NCBI GenBank assembly: GCA_012932295.1
Contig: JAAONU010000010.1
Coordinates: forward strand, 22,082,204 to 22,146,203
Direction: 5' to 3'
From: Cyclina sinensis
Taxonomy: Eukaryota > Mollusca > Bivalvia > Venerida > Veneridae
Length of the DNA stretch: 64,000 bases
Made by a program: the position numbers and the translations under genes. The notes under the pieces were generated by a model. That model did not search any database. It saw nothing but the letters and a program-made list of their open reading frames with translations, and was not told the origin of the DNA. The first letter of the stretch is position 1. Every line of letters starts with the position of its first letter. Below, piece after piece: positions 25,170 through 37,655 of this stretch.

Positions 25170-26800
25170 ATCTTGACCTCATGATGGAGGACTATTCCCC
25201 TATCTACTTGCTAAGATGAAGGATGCTCAACTATGTTTTAGTTGAGACGGAGGATTGTTCCACTGTGTTCTTGCTGAGATGGGGGAACGTTCTCCTATCT
25301 TTTGATAAGACGGATGAATGTTCTCCTATCTACTAATTATTAAAGAGCAATATTCCCTTTTAACTGGCTGAGTGGTGGAATTAATTCCTTATCTACATGC
25401 TGAAATCAGGGAATGTTCCCTTGTCTAATTGCTGAGCTGTGAGATTGTTCTATATTTTTGCTGAGTGGAGGAATGCTCCCCAATCTACCAGTTGAGATGT
25501 AAGAATGTTCCCTTGTCTTCTTGCTGAATTGGGGAATATTCCCCTATCTATTAGTTGAGGTAGAGGAATGTTCCCTTATCTACTTGTTGAGAGAAAGGGG
25601 AATGCTCCAGTATCAGTAAGTTGAGATTTGGGAATGTTCCCGTTTCTACTTGTTAAGATGAAGGAATATTCCACTATCTATTTGCTGAGTTTGGGGAATG
25701 TTTCCCTATATACTTGCTAAGTAGGGGAATTTTCCCCTATCTACTAGCTGAGATGGAGGAGGAATGATCTCCTATCTATCCGTTGAGATGAAGGAATGCT
25801 TTCCTGTTTATTGTGAGATGAAATTATGTTCCCCTTTCTACTATTTTAGATGGAAGAATGTTCTCCCATCTTCTAGTTGAGATAGAGGAATGTTACACTA
25901 TTATTAAGTTGTGATTGGGGTATTTTCCCTTTCTACCAGTTGAGGTAGAAGAAATATCTCCTATCTATCTGCTGAGTTTGGGGAATGTTCCACATTTTCT
26001 TTTTATTTAGATGGGAAATGTTTCCTTATCTACCAGTTGAGTTGGAGGAATGTTGAATGCTCGCTGATTTTGTTTTGTTCCCATTTTGACTATGGGAATG
26101 TTTCCCTAAATTCTTGCTTAGTCTTTGGAATGTTGTCCTATCTACTGTTTGAGATATAGGAATGCTCCCCTATTTACCAGTTGAGATAATGTTCCCCTTT
26201 CCAGTTGCTAGGATTGAGGAATGTTCCACTATCTGCCAGTTGAGATTGAGGAATGTCCATCCATCTACTTTTTGAAATGTAGTAGTATTTCCTTATCTAC
26301 TGTTTAAGATTGAGGAATGATCTCCTATCTACGAATTGAAGTGAAGGAACATTTCTCTATGTACCAGTTGAGACGGAGGAACGTTCCCCTATCTACTAGT
26401 TGAGATGGAAGAATGTTCCCCTTTCTACTTGCTGAGTAAGGGGAATGTCCCCCTATCAACTAGTTGAACTAGTTCCACTACCTACTAGCCGAAATGTAGA
26501 AATGTTCTACTCTCTACTAGCGGAGATGGAGGAATGTTTACCTATCAGCCAGTTGTGATAGACGTATGTTCCCCTATCTGTCAGTTGAGATGAAGGAATA
26601 TTCTCCTATTTACTAGTTGACATGGAGGAATGTTCCCCCATCTACTTGTTGAGATGGAGGAATGTTCCCCCGTCTACCAGTTGAGATGGAAGAATATTCC
26701 TCCATGTCTACCAGTTGAGATAGAGGAATATTCCTCCGTCTCAACTAGTAGACGGAGGAATTTCCCCTATCTACTAGGTGAAATTTGAAAATGTTGTTTG
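25170..26800. repeat. Minisatellite, about 32 bp units, roughly 50 copies
   Basis: A diverged tandem array with a unit close to 'gttgagatggaggaatgttc' plus 'ccctatctacta'. Copies differ by substitutions and 1-6 bp indels, and the right end (26.3-26.8 kb) is the most homogeneous, suggesting the most recent expansion there. Near 26.73-26.76 kb a unit is inverted, so 'tcctccgtct' and 'agacggagga' face each other across 'caactagt'. No coding function. Confidence 0.95.
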
Positions 26801-26984
26801 TTCCCCCATTAAAAAGGACAAATGGAATTCCTTTTTTATTCTGGAGTGCTTTAAGCATATAAAAGAAGTAGGCAAACAAGAATAGCATATTTATATTGAC
26901 ACACAATAAGTTAAACTAAAAAGCAGGTTAGAGCCACATAGCATACTTTCATTTTGGGCCAGTCCAGGTGCAATCCAGTCTGAA

Positions 26985-27080
26985 TTTTTGTTCCTGTTAA
27001 TGGTGCAGATTTAATTCCGTAGACTGTTCCACACCTGGGCTGCTTCAAATCGTACCTTATTGTCCTGACTTGTGGAACTT
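26985..27080 (-). pseudogene. Possible C-terminal scrap of a LINE reverse transcriptase
   Basis: One minus-strand frame reads KVRFEAAQVWNSLRN-stop. This resembles the (F)xxxAAxxWNSLP motif at the C-terminus of many non-LTR retrotransposon proteins. The similarity is short, so this is tentative. Confidence 0.35.
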
Positions 27081-27153
27081 CTAAAATGTTTTCATACCTG
27101 AAATCATAAGATGAAGAATTAATATTTACTAAAGATTGTTAATATACAGAGTT

Positions 27154-27310
27154 AGGTTATCAATCTATTTAAAAGTTCCCATGGCAATACTTCTAATTTT
27201 GTTTAAATGTAAAGAAGTAAGGTTATCTTTATTTAAAAGTTTCCATGGCCATACTTCTAATTTTGTTTAAATGTAAAGAAGTAAGGTTATCTTTATTTAA
27301 AAGTGTCTCA
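27154..27310. repeat. Tandem duplication of about 65 bp, 2.3 copies
   Basis: 'ggttatc...ttaaaagt', 'ccatggc(a/c)atacttctaa' and 'aatgtaaagaagtaa' recur at 27154, 27221 and 27284. The second and third starts are nearly identical, implying a recent duplication. Confidence 0.9.
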
Positions 27311-27921
27311 TATGGTGATTTAATTTCAATAAACACCATCCTTAAAAATCTATACTGATTCTTTTTTTTATTGTTGCTTTTACAGCAGGAAAGCCAGATA
27401 AGGGGACAGTTATTAAATTAGATCTTTTAAAGTGTTTAAAAATGATTAACCATTTTATTCATATATTTTCAAAATTCATAAATGATTTATTTAAAAAAAG
27501 TGTTACTTTGGTTTCTAAAGTTTAATTTGTCATAGATGGTGGCCAATATAAAGATAATATTCTCCATTTTCTTTTCTTCATTGAAATTTCATAGTGCATT
27601 TAAATGCAGAGCTTTCAATATATTTCCTTCGATTTACAGGTAAGTCTGATATAATAAATGCCATAAGTCCACAACCATGAGCATTTCTGTCTTTTCTTTC
27701 CATTTTTATCATTCAACATTATAGAGATTAAAGTATTATTTTCATTATTATTAAACATTTACTCTAATTTGGTTTCTGATAAAAGTTAAATATCAGTAAT
27801 TTGATCTTCTAAAATTTTGTTGAGAACTTGAAACTTATGTACCTTATACTGTTTATATTAAGATGACTAAAATCAGTCTTTTCCTATTGGCATTTTTAAA
27901 GTTCTTTGAGCATCAAAAATG

Positions 27922-28137
27922 TCAAAGTTTTGTTGTGTTCCTTTTGTCACATATACTGTTATCACTGATACAAACTGATACAGATAAGGGTTTGTACAGC
28001 CAATCCTCTTCAGGGTCAGGTTCTGGCAGATAGCTGTCATTTATGTACTGGAAGTTTATACAAGTATTATTAATAGTAACATCTTTATCAGCATCAGTAT
28101 AAATGTTTATGTTAACTTCAACCTGGTTCTGAAGCAC
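27922..28137 (-). CDS. Exon-like open frame, unknown
   Basis: A 71-codon minus frame with protein-like composition: NQVEVNINIYTDADKDV, CINFQYINDSYLPEPD, PEEDWLYKPLSVSV. The codons look less random than in the surroundings and the frame is acidic. No ATG context, acceptor or domain can be assigned. It could be a fragment of the retroelement hinted at by the scrap at 27.0 kb on the same strand. Confidence 0.3.
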   Translation of the reverse strand: MLQNQVEVNINIYTDADKDVTINNTCINFQYINDSYLPEPDPEEDWLYKPLSVSVCISDNSICDKRNTTKL

Positions 28138-28139
28138 TA

Positions 28140-31100
28140 TTAATCAAGTTCATTTTCATTGTAGTATTACTTGGTAAACATAAAATGCAGATCATGCACG
28201 GATCATCTGTGTTTTCAAGATTTTCAAATTGGCTAGGTGATATATTCACACACTTCATATGATACAAATACTCACTTTTGTGACAAAAAACAGCTCTTTA
28301 GTTTTTAGCCACTGGCTTTTTAAAAATTTCTCTAGGCATCCTAGCAGGACCGAAATTAAAGACAACATCTCCGCACAAAATCAGGAGCAAATATGCATGT
28401 TTTTTACTGAATTTCGGATGGCTGTGTTTAACACATCTCGTGTGTTTAATATGGTAAAATAAAACACATAGGATATGCACCCGTTTTCTGTACAGTTTCG
28501 TACTATCAGTTGTTAAGGATTTTTTTCCGTTTGGAGAATTAAAGTTCCAGATTTGTTGAAAATATTGTAATCAGTAACAAATGGTATTTCAACAATGATG
28601 TAAGCGGCCATATTGTTTTTAAAATGGATATAAAGCGTTTCCAGTGATAATTTGTTAAAAACGGCAAAACCTAGGTTTTGTGATATCTTGTTGCTGCAGA
28701 GTTATTCAGTTACATTTAAAACATTTATGTGTTCGCAAAAATGTTTGCTTTTTATGATTAATATATTTAAGATACTCCGGATTTTTCAACATGTATACAT
28801 TTTTTTCATGCATGTGTAAACACCATAGCAAAAAATAAAGGCAAACATTCACAGATTAAACATGTAGCAGGTAAATTTTGCAATAAATCAATTGTCCTTA
28901 CATATGTGGTTTTTATACAGTGAATCCTCAAATATATTTCATCATGATTATCCTTACTAGAACTTTCTTTTAAATTTCACATGTCACTGAAAAACCATTG
29001 ATAGTAAATCTCTTACTTTTCTGCCATTATGAACCCCCGCCCCAACCCCCCCCCCCCCCCACTCACAAACACACACACACACACACAAAAAAAAAAATAA
29101 AAACTTCGTAGAGCATTATTTGGTTTTACCAATTTCTTGTTTATATTATTTTTGTTAGGTTTAACATTACATTTGACTTCTTATGAATTGATTTGCCAAA
29201 ATAATTAAAGAGCTTTTTGTATTAAACAAGCTTCGTTACTTCCCCTTACGACCTGCACTATTTATAGATGGGTATGCTTTAAATGATCATCTATCTTCTC
29301 ATTAAACAAAAAAATCACTAGGGTTGAAATGAAATATTGATATGTGTCTTATGTTTAGTGGTTACTTCATACTTACGTGGCAAGTGGTTTGAAACGGCAG
29401 AAGTAACCATAGACATACATTATCTGAGGTGCTCAAACGGACTTACAGTGTAATAACTATACTATGTTTTTATATCATACCAAAATGGAAACAAGTTACT
29501 TCACGTTAAAGGGAAACACTTTCTTTAGCAAATTTTGAATTCAGTTTTGATATAATAACTTAAAGAATACCAATTGAAGACATACATTGTAGAATATCAA
29601 ATTTTGTATCAATAAGAAAAAACTAACACCATATGTGACTGGAAAACGCAAACGAGAAGGTACAATTTCTCTGGTTTTCAGTATACATCAGTTTAAAATG
29701 TAGTTATGCAAACCGTCCTTACTAAAATACACTTCTGGCATACTTTCACTTATCAAGTTTTCTAATCTAATTTTCAAAAACGAACACTTTACCTTACGGA
29801 TAGAATAATATATGTGTGAAACTCTCCGGCGGACAAAAATGTGCAAAATTGCGTGCCATCAGACATAAACCAGTAACGTTGTGGCGGAGTGGAGTAATTA
29901 ACTCGTTTTTGTTTTTTCTTTTTCTTTTTTTTTTACTTTAATTTTGCCAATGCAGATTTTATCCCCCCTCCCCCCCAATCGGTAACTTGGTCCTCAGTGC
30001 ACTTGTTCAACTGGACATCTTTCGGTATTTTTACTTGGAGTTTGCTGATAAGTTTAACTATAAAAATGAAAAAAATAGGTCTATTTAAAAGTAATTATTG
30101 TAAGAAAATTATTTAGAGAAGAAACTTTTTTTATTAACCATGTCTTTAAAAATATATATTGAAGAGCTAATGTTCGTTTGAGATTTGGGTTAATTTGACA
30201 ACACAATTTTAAAAATATTTAATATCATTGTTTTAAACTTTTGTTTCTGACGTTCTATCATTGTTTTAAACATTTGTTTTTGACGTCTACACAACGATCA
30301 TATATTTTTTGTATCTATAAACATAAAACAAATATTTACTTGCTTATCCTAGTCCAAACTTTTAGACATAGCGCATTTAGTTGTACTTTTGTTATTGGTC
30401 AAATTCACACTACGACGTCGTATTTGCCAACAAACATTAAACATAAAACAAAGAAAAATATGAACAACATAAATGTTAAATGTGCTCCTGTGACGTCTTA
30501 TATGAAGGACTATTGCTTACCCATTCTTTGCAGCTTGAATTTTAAGATCATATGATTCCTTTCTTCTTTGTCATACACCATATGTTTCCTAAAATTAAAA
30601 AAAAAATAACAAATAGTTAATGCATCGAAGCCACTTCTCTCTGAAACCACACTAAATCACTTATCGAAAGTATGAAAAGCAATATCCAGTCTGTGCAAAA
30701 CACAACTCTGTTGTCTCTTATTTATAACAGTCATGGTACACTAGCTTAAACTGTGCATGTGTAAATGCAATTCTGTTTGATTTGTAAGAAAACGGGACAG
30801 CGACCTGTGTAAGAAGTATTTATAAATTTGACTCTATTTAAAGGTAGCGTAGCAACTGTGTAATTTGATCAACTTCATGCTACGCACGACTACTGGTTTG
30901 ACAAATTAGAAAGTAGCCCAAATCAAACATAGAGTAAATAGTTTTATCAAATGTCAATTAATATAAATGAATAGAGTGATCCCAAAAATGCCGACAAAGT
31001 ACAGATTTAATACATATTTTCTTGGATTTTGGCCACCTCTCACAAGCGACTAATTAAATCAGAAGCTGTCACAAACTCAAACAAATAGATTTAAAATAGC

Positions 31101-31650
31101 TTTCATCATGTACTTACGCAACCAAATGTAAAAGGTGATATACATGTACACTTTAAGTTGTCCGTTACGTTCAATAGGAATGATGTTTTGCCAACTTCAT
31201 ATTGTGTGTGCTGAAAGCAGTATGTGTTTAATGCGTGTACACTGATTAGTAAAAATATATTTGATAAAAGAATAAAATAAAATAAATGTCATGAAAAATT
31301 ATACAATATACCAATACATATTGGCAATCGACCACCGTTCACTCATTTCGAATTTTTTATCCAGACACTTTTATTGCAATAGCAATATGTATAACTGTTA
31401 ACTTTTGGAGTTCTTACCAAAAAGTTAAGGTAGTATTGTCTGTTTTTCAAACTTTCTTCATAATAATGGTGTTAAGTTCTGCGAGCCTTTAGTAGGTATT
31501 CTAAACAAGCAATCTTTAAATATGATTTGAACATTTATCAAAGAACGAGAGGGCCAAGATATTCTTATATCACTCAACTCAGTATCGTTGTTCTAAAGGA
31601 CAAGAAGGTATATTCAAGATGACAGAAAGCTTTACAAGAATTGCGTACTA
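28140..31650. other. AT-rich unannotated stretch
   Basis: No gene recognised. It contains a C15 run, short (CA)n and A-run at 29046-29098 and another C/T-rich patch near 29960. The 104-codon plus frame at 30241-30555 has no recognisable motif. Confidence 0.35.
29046..29098. repeat. Poly(C)/(CA)n/poly(A) low-complexity tract
   Basis: About 15 C, then a CA repeat, then A-rich DNA. Confidence 0.95.
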
Positions 31651-31834
31651 ATATTCCATGCAATAAAATCGAAAATTCAAGCCATCCAAGAAAATATCAA
31701 CACAGTAATTTCCAGCAACTTTAAGAATAATGACTGAAAAAGACGGTAATTTTGTTCACAGGTTTACCGATTTATCTGAGCTGCTGATTTGGTTTTGACG
31801 TCTACTAATCCCAGAAAGTATCAAGACAAACATT

Positions 31835-32033
31835 CTCGGTAATTTCTTAGAAATTTGGTCAGAATGTGTTCACAAAGATCTCCACTGACAGAAGCAAGAC
31901 ATCTAGCTTTTGAACCTGCACAAACAAGTTTCAACCTCCTGACAAGATCCTCAAAACATTTGACCAAGTTTAATGAAGACTGTGACAAACATGTGACATC
32001 TGCGTTCTGCGCTTTTCGCAAGTTATTAAACTG
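31835..32033 (-). CDS. Copy 2 of duplicated block: exon candidate with helical peptide
   Basis: Open on the minus strand for about 66 codons directly after a textbook acceptor (ttatttcatttcag). It reads FNNLRKAQNADVTCLSQSS, LNLVKCFEDLVRRLKLVCAG, SKARCLASVSGDLCEHI and LTKFLRNYRE, and can leave through a GTTTGT donor. The peptide is helix-like and Cys/Leu-rich. Its counterpart at about 9.14-9.31 kb is broken by stops. I do not recognise a family. The open frame plus a strong acceptor makes a real exon plausible; an unknown repeat is the alternative. Confidence 0.45.
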
Positions 32034-32215
32034 AAATGAAATAATGATCATTTGTTTAACCTGTCATAAACCACGTTCAAACTCATACAACAAAATATGA
32101 ATCAAAATGTCAGCATTTTTCATGAGATATAATCAACATTGAGTGATCTATAGAGTTTGCAAAGACGTTGCGTATATTATAAGCTGTGGAATTAGATTTT
32201 AAACCTAATCTTTAT

Positions 32216-32327
32216 AGTGAGATCATAAAGGAAATACTCTTAGCATTCTTTGCTAAGGCTGGCACATCAAATGGCCTTTTGAGTGAGCTAACATATTGAC
32301 GAAACACGATAGAATCACTAAAGCTGT
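32216..32327 (-). CDS. Copy 2 of duplicated block: second exon candidate
   Basis: After the acceptor tract 'cttctttttttaacag' (above about 32325) the minus strand reads FSDSIVFRQYVSSLKRP, then FDVPALAKNAKSISFM, and stops shortly after. The acceptor tract and part of the peptide region are conserved in the 9.4-9.5 kb copy. Function unknown. Confidence 0.35.
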
Positions 32328-32627
32328 TAAAAAAAGAAGAATTTATAATGTCCAAGGCTCTATTGTGTTGCCTTTGAGAATAGATGTACCTTTGTAAGAT
32401 TTTTTTTTTCAAAATGACTTACTTGTGGTACTAGTATCATCTGGATTATTTTCATATCACAGAAATAAGTCTACCTTATTGAAATATTACGTTTAAGGCT
32501 TTCCATTATTACTAATAGATACGCAGATAAAATATTATCAAATCAGACATAACAAATTACTTCGCATGACAGCCTTTTTTAAATTCGTCAATGAAAGCAC
32601 AAATTGTACAGAGTTACTTACCTTTTT

Positions 32628-32935
32628 TATCAATAACCACTGCCGACACAAAGTTAATTTTGGACTTAAGAAGAGCGGAAGTACGTGAACAAATCTTTTT
32701 TAATGTTTTCTTATCCTTTTTGACTGATCATTCTAAATTAAAATGTTTTAAAGCTATTAAATCATTACTTTGGGTACAAACATATAATCACTATTATGTG
32801 TCATATGTGTTGGCAGTTTAACTTGACAACGAGTTACGTCCCCTAACATACCAAAAACGGCGCCATCACAAAGTTTATCTTGGCTGAATATGAACCGAAG
32901 TACGTGCACATGTATTTTTATATGCTAAAGTAATA
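32628..32935 (-). CDS. Copy 2 of duplicated block: exon pair with strong donor
   Basis: The upstream segment (about 32920-32770) reads VLRFIFSQDKLCDGAVFGM, then LGDVTRCQVKLPTHMTH. The downstream segment (about 32705-32631) reads CSRTSALLKSKINFVSA, then VVIDKK, and ends in the perfect donor AAAAAG/GTAAGT near 32631. Both align with the 12.1-12.45 kb copy at the amino-acid and DNA level. The spacing of about 230 bp between the two segments is the same in all copies. The family is unknown. Confidence 0.4.
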
Positions 32936-33049
32936 TTGTGACTTCCTCTATATAACGGTCTTTTCTTCTCAATTACCTCAGACTCTTTTATCCAAAACAA
33001 ATTGTCTAAAAATGAAACAAAACATAACCATTAACTAATAATCAGTTAT

Positions 33050-33400
33050 ATAAACGGAAGCTGAATTTAGAACCAAAATAAGTTGAGATTTGTAAGAGCC
33101 AAGGTGCTGGAATAAACGTTTTATTTTATTTTAATGTTTTCTCTTATTTCATCATGATTACGATTATTACATTTATAAGATATTTTAGTTCAAGATAACT
33201 TGAAATTATAAAATCAAAGTTTTGTGCAATCATGATCACGTGACACGTGATTGCAGTCAAACTTCTCGTAGTGTTCCTTCTAAGATGTACGTTACCACTT
33301 CCATCACAATTTCGTTTTTGCTGAAGTAAACTTTTAATGTTATTCCTTATCGTATCGTTTAATGTCTTGGTCAAGTCGTACAATTTTATACCATGTATTG
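33050..33400 (-). pseudogene. Third, more diverged copy of the exon-pair unit
   Basis: The minus strand reads KLYDLTKTLNDTIRNNIKSL, then LQQKRNCDGSGN, followed about 230 bp later by YSSTLALTNLNLFWF and a stop. It matches the units at 12.1-12.45 and 32.63-32.93 kb in the NCDG/LCDG region and the STLAL region. It lies directly upstream (minus-strand sense) of copy 2, so the unit is tandemly repeated here. Confidence 0.4.
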
Positions 33401-35300
33401 GTATTATAAATAGAAATGATATACTAACCTGAAATGAGATTTTTTATTACATTCTTGCAACTATCATCTCTGCATGGTGGAAATGATAACTGTACTGTAA
33501 CTGTAAATCAACCGCTGTCCTGTTAGTGAAGAAGCGAAAAGTTTTAGTTTTGCACGCTTCCCATTTTCTGGTCAACAAACATGTTAAAAATCAACAACAG
33601 TTACATGTATGTTTACTGACGTGGGTAATACATAAATGACCATCTAAACTAAACTAACTTACCAGGAAGAAAGAATTTCTGTCAGCTGAACTTTTTTTAA
33701 TACTTTCAATATTTAAGTTTTAGCACTTGTAATTTGAATAATATACTAACATTTAAAGAAAGGCAGTTTTGTAATCGTCTTAGTTTTTCGAGTTATATAT
33801 CAAAATGAATCCCTGTTTTATGCTACTAAAACGAGCACAACAAACAATGGAGTACGCAGAAGTCTGCGTCAAATAAAATATAAGATTAGATAAATAATAT
33901 ACTACAGAATACAACAAGAATACAACTTTTTTATCAAGAGGAAATATAAGCTAAGAATGTAATCTGAGACAATACGTAGCAATCTTAAAACACTACAATA
34001 ATAAACATGAATGCATATGTCTTGTCTTTCTTTTCTTTTTTTACATTTTAAACAACACCTATGACGGTCACAATTAGTTATGACGTGCATAAAATGGTAT
34101 TATGTAGAGTCATATTTATTTATCTGGTAAATTTTGCGTTAAATAAGTGATAATGACAACTTATTGACACCTATGTCAAGCTGGCAGAACAATTTTGATA
34201 ACTTGACTAAGATCATTTTATATATTTTGCTATACTCTTTATCAAACATTGTATTTCGAAGTTTGTGTAGGATAGAATAGCTACTTTTTTAAATCATAAT
34301 TTTCTAACTCTTAACATGTTAACGAAACAATGATCATGAACAAGAAAATGTTATGTAAACAAACCTGGAACTGCGAATGTGTTAACTGTTCTCACCGTAA
34401 CGTTATAGTTTTTTTTTTACACTTGACAAAATGTTCTATCTAGCATCTCTGTTATTAGCCTGACAAACACTTCTCGATTGAAGTCAAGGTCACCTTGTCT
34501 TCTTGATTTTGTGTTTTGTCCCGAGTTTCATGGTTTTTATATTAGGTGTAACGATAACTATTCCCCGTCATTATCTTTTAACTCTCTCAGTTCATGCTTA
34601 AGGTTTTACATTGCTAAAATATATTAAATTCCCGAAACAAAAAAGCGTGCAGCGCGTAAGGGCATTATGAGTAAAATTTTGCATCTAGAAATATTATGTT
34701 CCGAAGTACGTTTCAGATGTCCAGCATGTCTGCAAGACCCCGTTTCCATTATTTGGCTTTGCAATTACTATTTTTTTTAATCAAAGACTTTTTGTTTCTT
34801 AGTCTGACCATTAAAGCTATAAAGATGCAGTTTATATTCATAAACAATAATGTGGAATAAAGGGAAACAGTCAGTTAAGAGAATTTCCAAATCGTCAAAA
34901 AATCGAAATATACAAGAACTTCAATGTCAAAATTTAACAAAAAATCAAATTACTCTGGAACATATAATAATTTGATTTTAATATTAACATTAACTATCAA
35001 TGCTTTAATAAAAATCACTAAGGTTTACTATAAAGCTTTTGAAAACAAAGCAACTGAAGACATAGATACCCATAATTTTTCATGCACAAACCATGATAAA
35101 AGGCTTTATAATATCTAGACAAATTCGAGTACATCCAGAAAAAAAGTATTGAAACCAAATGGGGCAAAGGTAATTCATAATCCTTTTAATAAAATCTTGT
35201 TTTCCCCCTTTTAGGATCGTGGAATCTGCGGTTATAATGAAGCGATATAAACGCCAAACACACATGTAGACATATAGTCCCTTTTTGTTAAAGTTGTGAA
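33401..35300. other. Mostly unannotated; outer edge of duplication copy 2
   Basis: Around 34.23-34.35 kb the sequence resembles 12.69-12.9 kb. A short bivalve-repeat-like word 'gaagtcaaggtcacc' occurs near 34480. Otherwise nothing recognised. Confidence 0.3.
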
Positions 35301-36569
35301 ATATGAAATAGAAGTTAATATTACACATATTTCTGGTATATCAGACGCCGAGTAACGTATTAAAAACAGATGTCTACATTTAGCTATGATGAGCGTCCTT
35401 GAATATTTAAATAGCGTTTAAATAACTCACGGTTTAGCCTCAATATTTGCATTGTCCTTTCAAAATGCTGAAAAAGTAATATCGGGGAAGTACAATATAT
35501 ATCTAATCTTAAAACATCAAAATTAAAACAATTCATTCATCACATCTAAATCATAACATCTTAATAGTCTTAATCTAAATGTTTTAAAGGAAGTCTTGGA
35601 AACAAATACAAAATAACCGTTTTTTTTCGTTTTTTTTTAGATGAAATTTAATTTCAAAATTGTCAGACCGATACACAACGAAAATAATCATATTTTGTTA
35701 TATCTAATGTGTTAAAAATTACTGAATTAACCTTGATATTGTTGCATTTCCACGAAAGCTTTAAATACACAAAGAAGGTTTTGGAAGAAAACGTGCTGTT
35801 TTAAGGCTAAACAAAGCTAAGTGGTAAAGAACACTTAAAAAGTACACCGGATAACTCGGTGCGTCAAACGAAATGTTGAAACATTATATCCGGGAAGAGA
35901 ATAAAGATACACAACCAAGTTGTTGGCCGTATGACTAAGATGATAGAGGGATGGGAATATATAATTATTAGTCCATCGACATCGTACCGTAGGGGTGTCC
36001 TATCTAGGTTCGATTCATACAGGCGGAATGACAAAAGCTTATAAGAGCACAAGAGCATTTGTAGTCAAGATAGCAAGCCTGAATAAAAAAAATAGAAGCA
36101 ATTAAAATATTAGCCAATAGCTTCGTAGGTTACTCGAATGTTTGGACACGATATAGTGATAAACGTAGAAACCACTGCCAAAAAAATTATAATCATAGTT
36201 TCTTCCTGCAAGTTAGTATCATTTCTGCCCAAAGCAACAGACTGAAAGCAAGATATTAAGCTGAAACTGCAAATTTAATTATCTTTCTTGAAATGTGCGT
36301 TTTGGTAGCCTTCCGTAATTAAAATTTAAGATGAAGTTGGTTCTACAATAAAAAAAATACGGATGTAACTTATATTTCGCTATTCATTAAATTGAATCTT
36401 ATTGTCCAGTCATAAACTTATTAAGGTGGCTTAAGTGAGCTTTAATAGGAGGTCGTTAAGCTTAACTTGAAGCTTTTCCGCTCTGGGTTATCATTTCGTC
36501 TTTGAGGGCATCTGACCTGTGTTGTTATGTTTACATTAACCTCTTTTCATTAATATATATAACATAAAC

Positions 36570-36573
<4 letters not shown>

Positions 36574-36621
<48 letters not shown>
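36574..36621. repeat. (AT)n microsatellite
   Basis: A perfect run of about 24 AT dinucleotides. Confidence 0.98.
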
Positions 36622-36623
<2 letters not shown>

Positions 36624-37619
36624 TCAAATCAGTTAGAACACGAAGGCATGAATAAAAAATGATTTAGTTTCTGCATAAGCATTTTTCAATTGCTTCACCT
36701 TTTGCACATTTGATACTTGTAAAAAAGGAAACGATGGGAAATTATCTGTTACAATGTTGTAGAAATCTTAATCCTAATGTTTTTTTTTACCTTATGGTCA
36801 AGTAGAAGTGTTTCCTACGCGCGCATCCTTCCCGCCAAACTACCTTTCAAAACACTGCATACTTAGTAAACCATGACAAATTCAGTTCATTTGTACTTAT
36901 AACTAAAACCTCATATCGTATACACTTTTTTCTGTCCTTGGTGTTATTTCAATATACCTGTAGGTTTTATACTTTAACTCGATCTAGTATAAAGGTGAGA
37001 CACATGGCTTCCTCGAATCTATTTTCGCTTTCGGGTTATTTTAACATTAACTAGTTAATGTATAGTATCACGCTAGCATATGATATTATCTTTTGCGTGG
37101 AGAATTGGACCTCTCCTTGACTCTCATTTTAGATGTAGTTAAACATTTACGAATGAAACAATAGCCCATTAGGCATTATCCAATATTTCATAATAAGACA
37201 AGAGTGCAAATTATCATTTTAGTATGTTTTGTCAGTACGAAGATCAGAAATGCGAAATACAGAAATTCGAGCCATTTATGACTTAAGTTTTATACAGGTG
37301 CGAGTAGTGTTCTTCCTGTAATTGTTATGTGCAACAAAGTTTTCTTATGAATGTTACGTTCAACAGAAAGCTGACCATCAATCTATTTTTTCGCTTTGTT
37401 ATGGTGCAATCTAAACTTTATTTTTTCAACATTGTTTTTCTTTCTCACTTTTCAACAATTCTAATTAAAATCAAAGTATACTACTCAAAGTTTGCTAAGC
37501 ACCAAGAATATTTTTGTACATATCTTTTGTTGTATGCCAGTTATTCGTTTTATTTCTGTACATACACATGATTAGAGGTTTATGAAACATTATAGAGATA
37601 TGTTTTTACAATTCTAATG

Positions 37620-37655
37620 ATCTCTCTCTCTCTCTTTCCCTCTCTCCCTCTCTAA
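37620..37655. repeat. (CT)n-rich tract
   Basis: 'tctctctctctctc' followed by 'tttccctctctccctctct'. It adjoins the 3' side of the Tc1-like coding remnant. Confidence 0.9.

Noticed and set aside
25170..26800. CRISPR-like array
   Set aside because: The repeats are contiguous, diverged and have no unique spacers of constant length; the genome is eukaryotic, so this is a minisatellite.
36009..36020. B-box-like 'ggttcgattca'
   Set aside because: No A box at tRNA spacing, and the sequence is part of the duplicated block with the partner at 53.9 kb lacking the motif.
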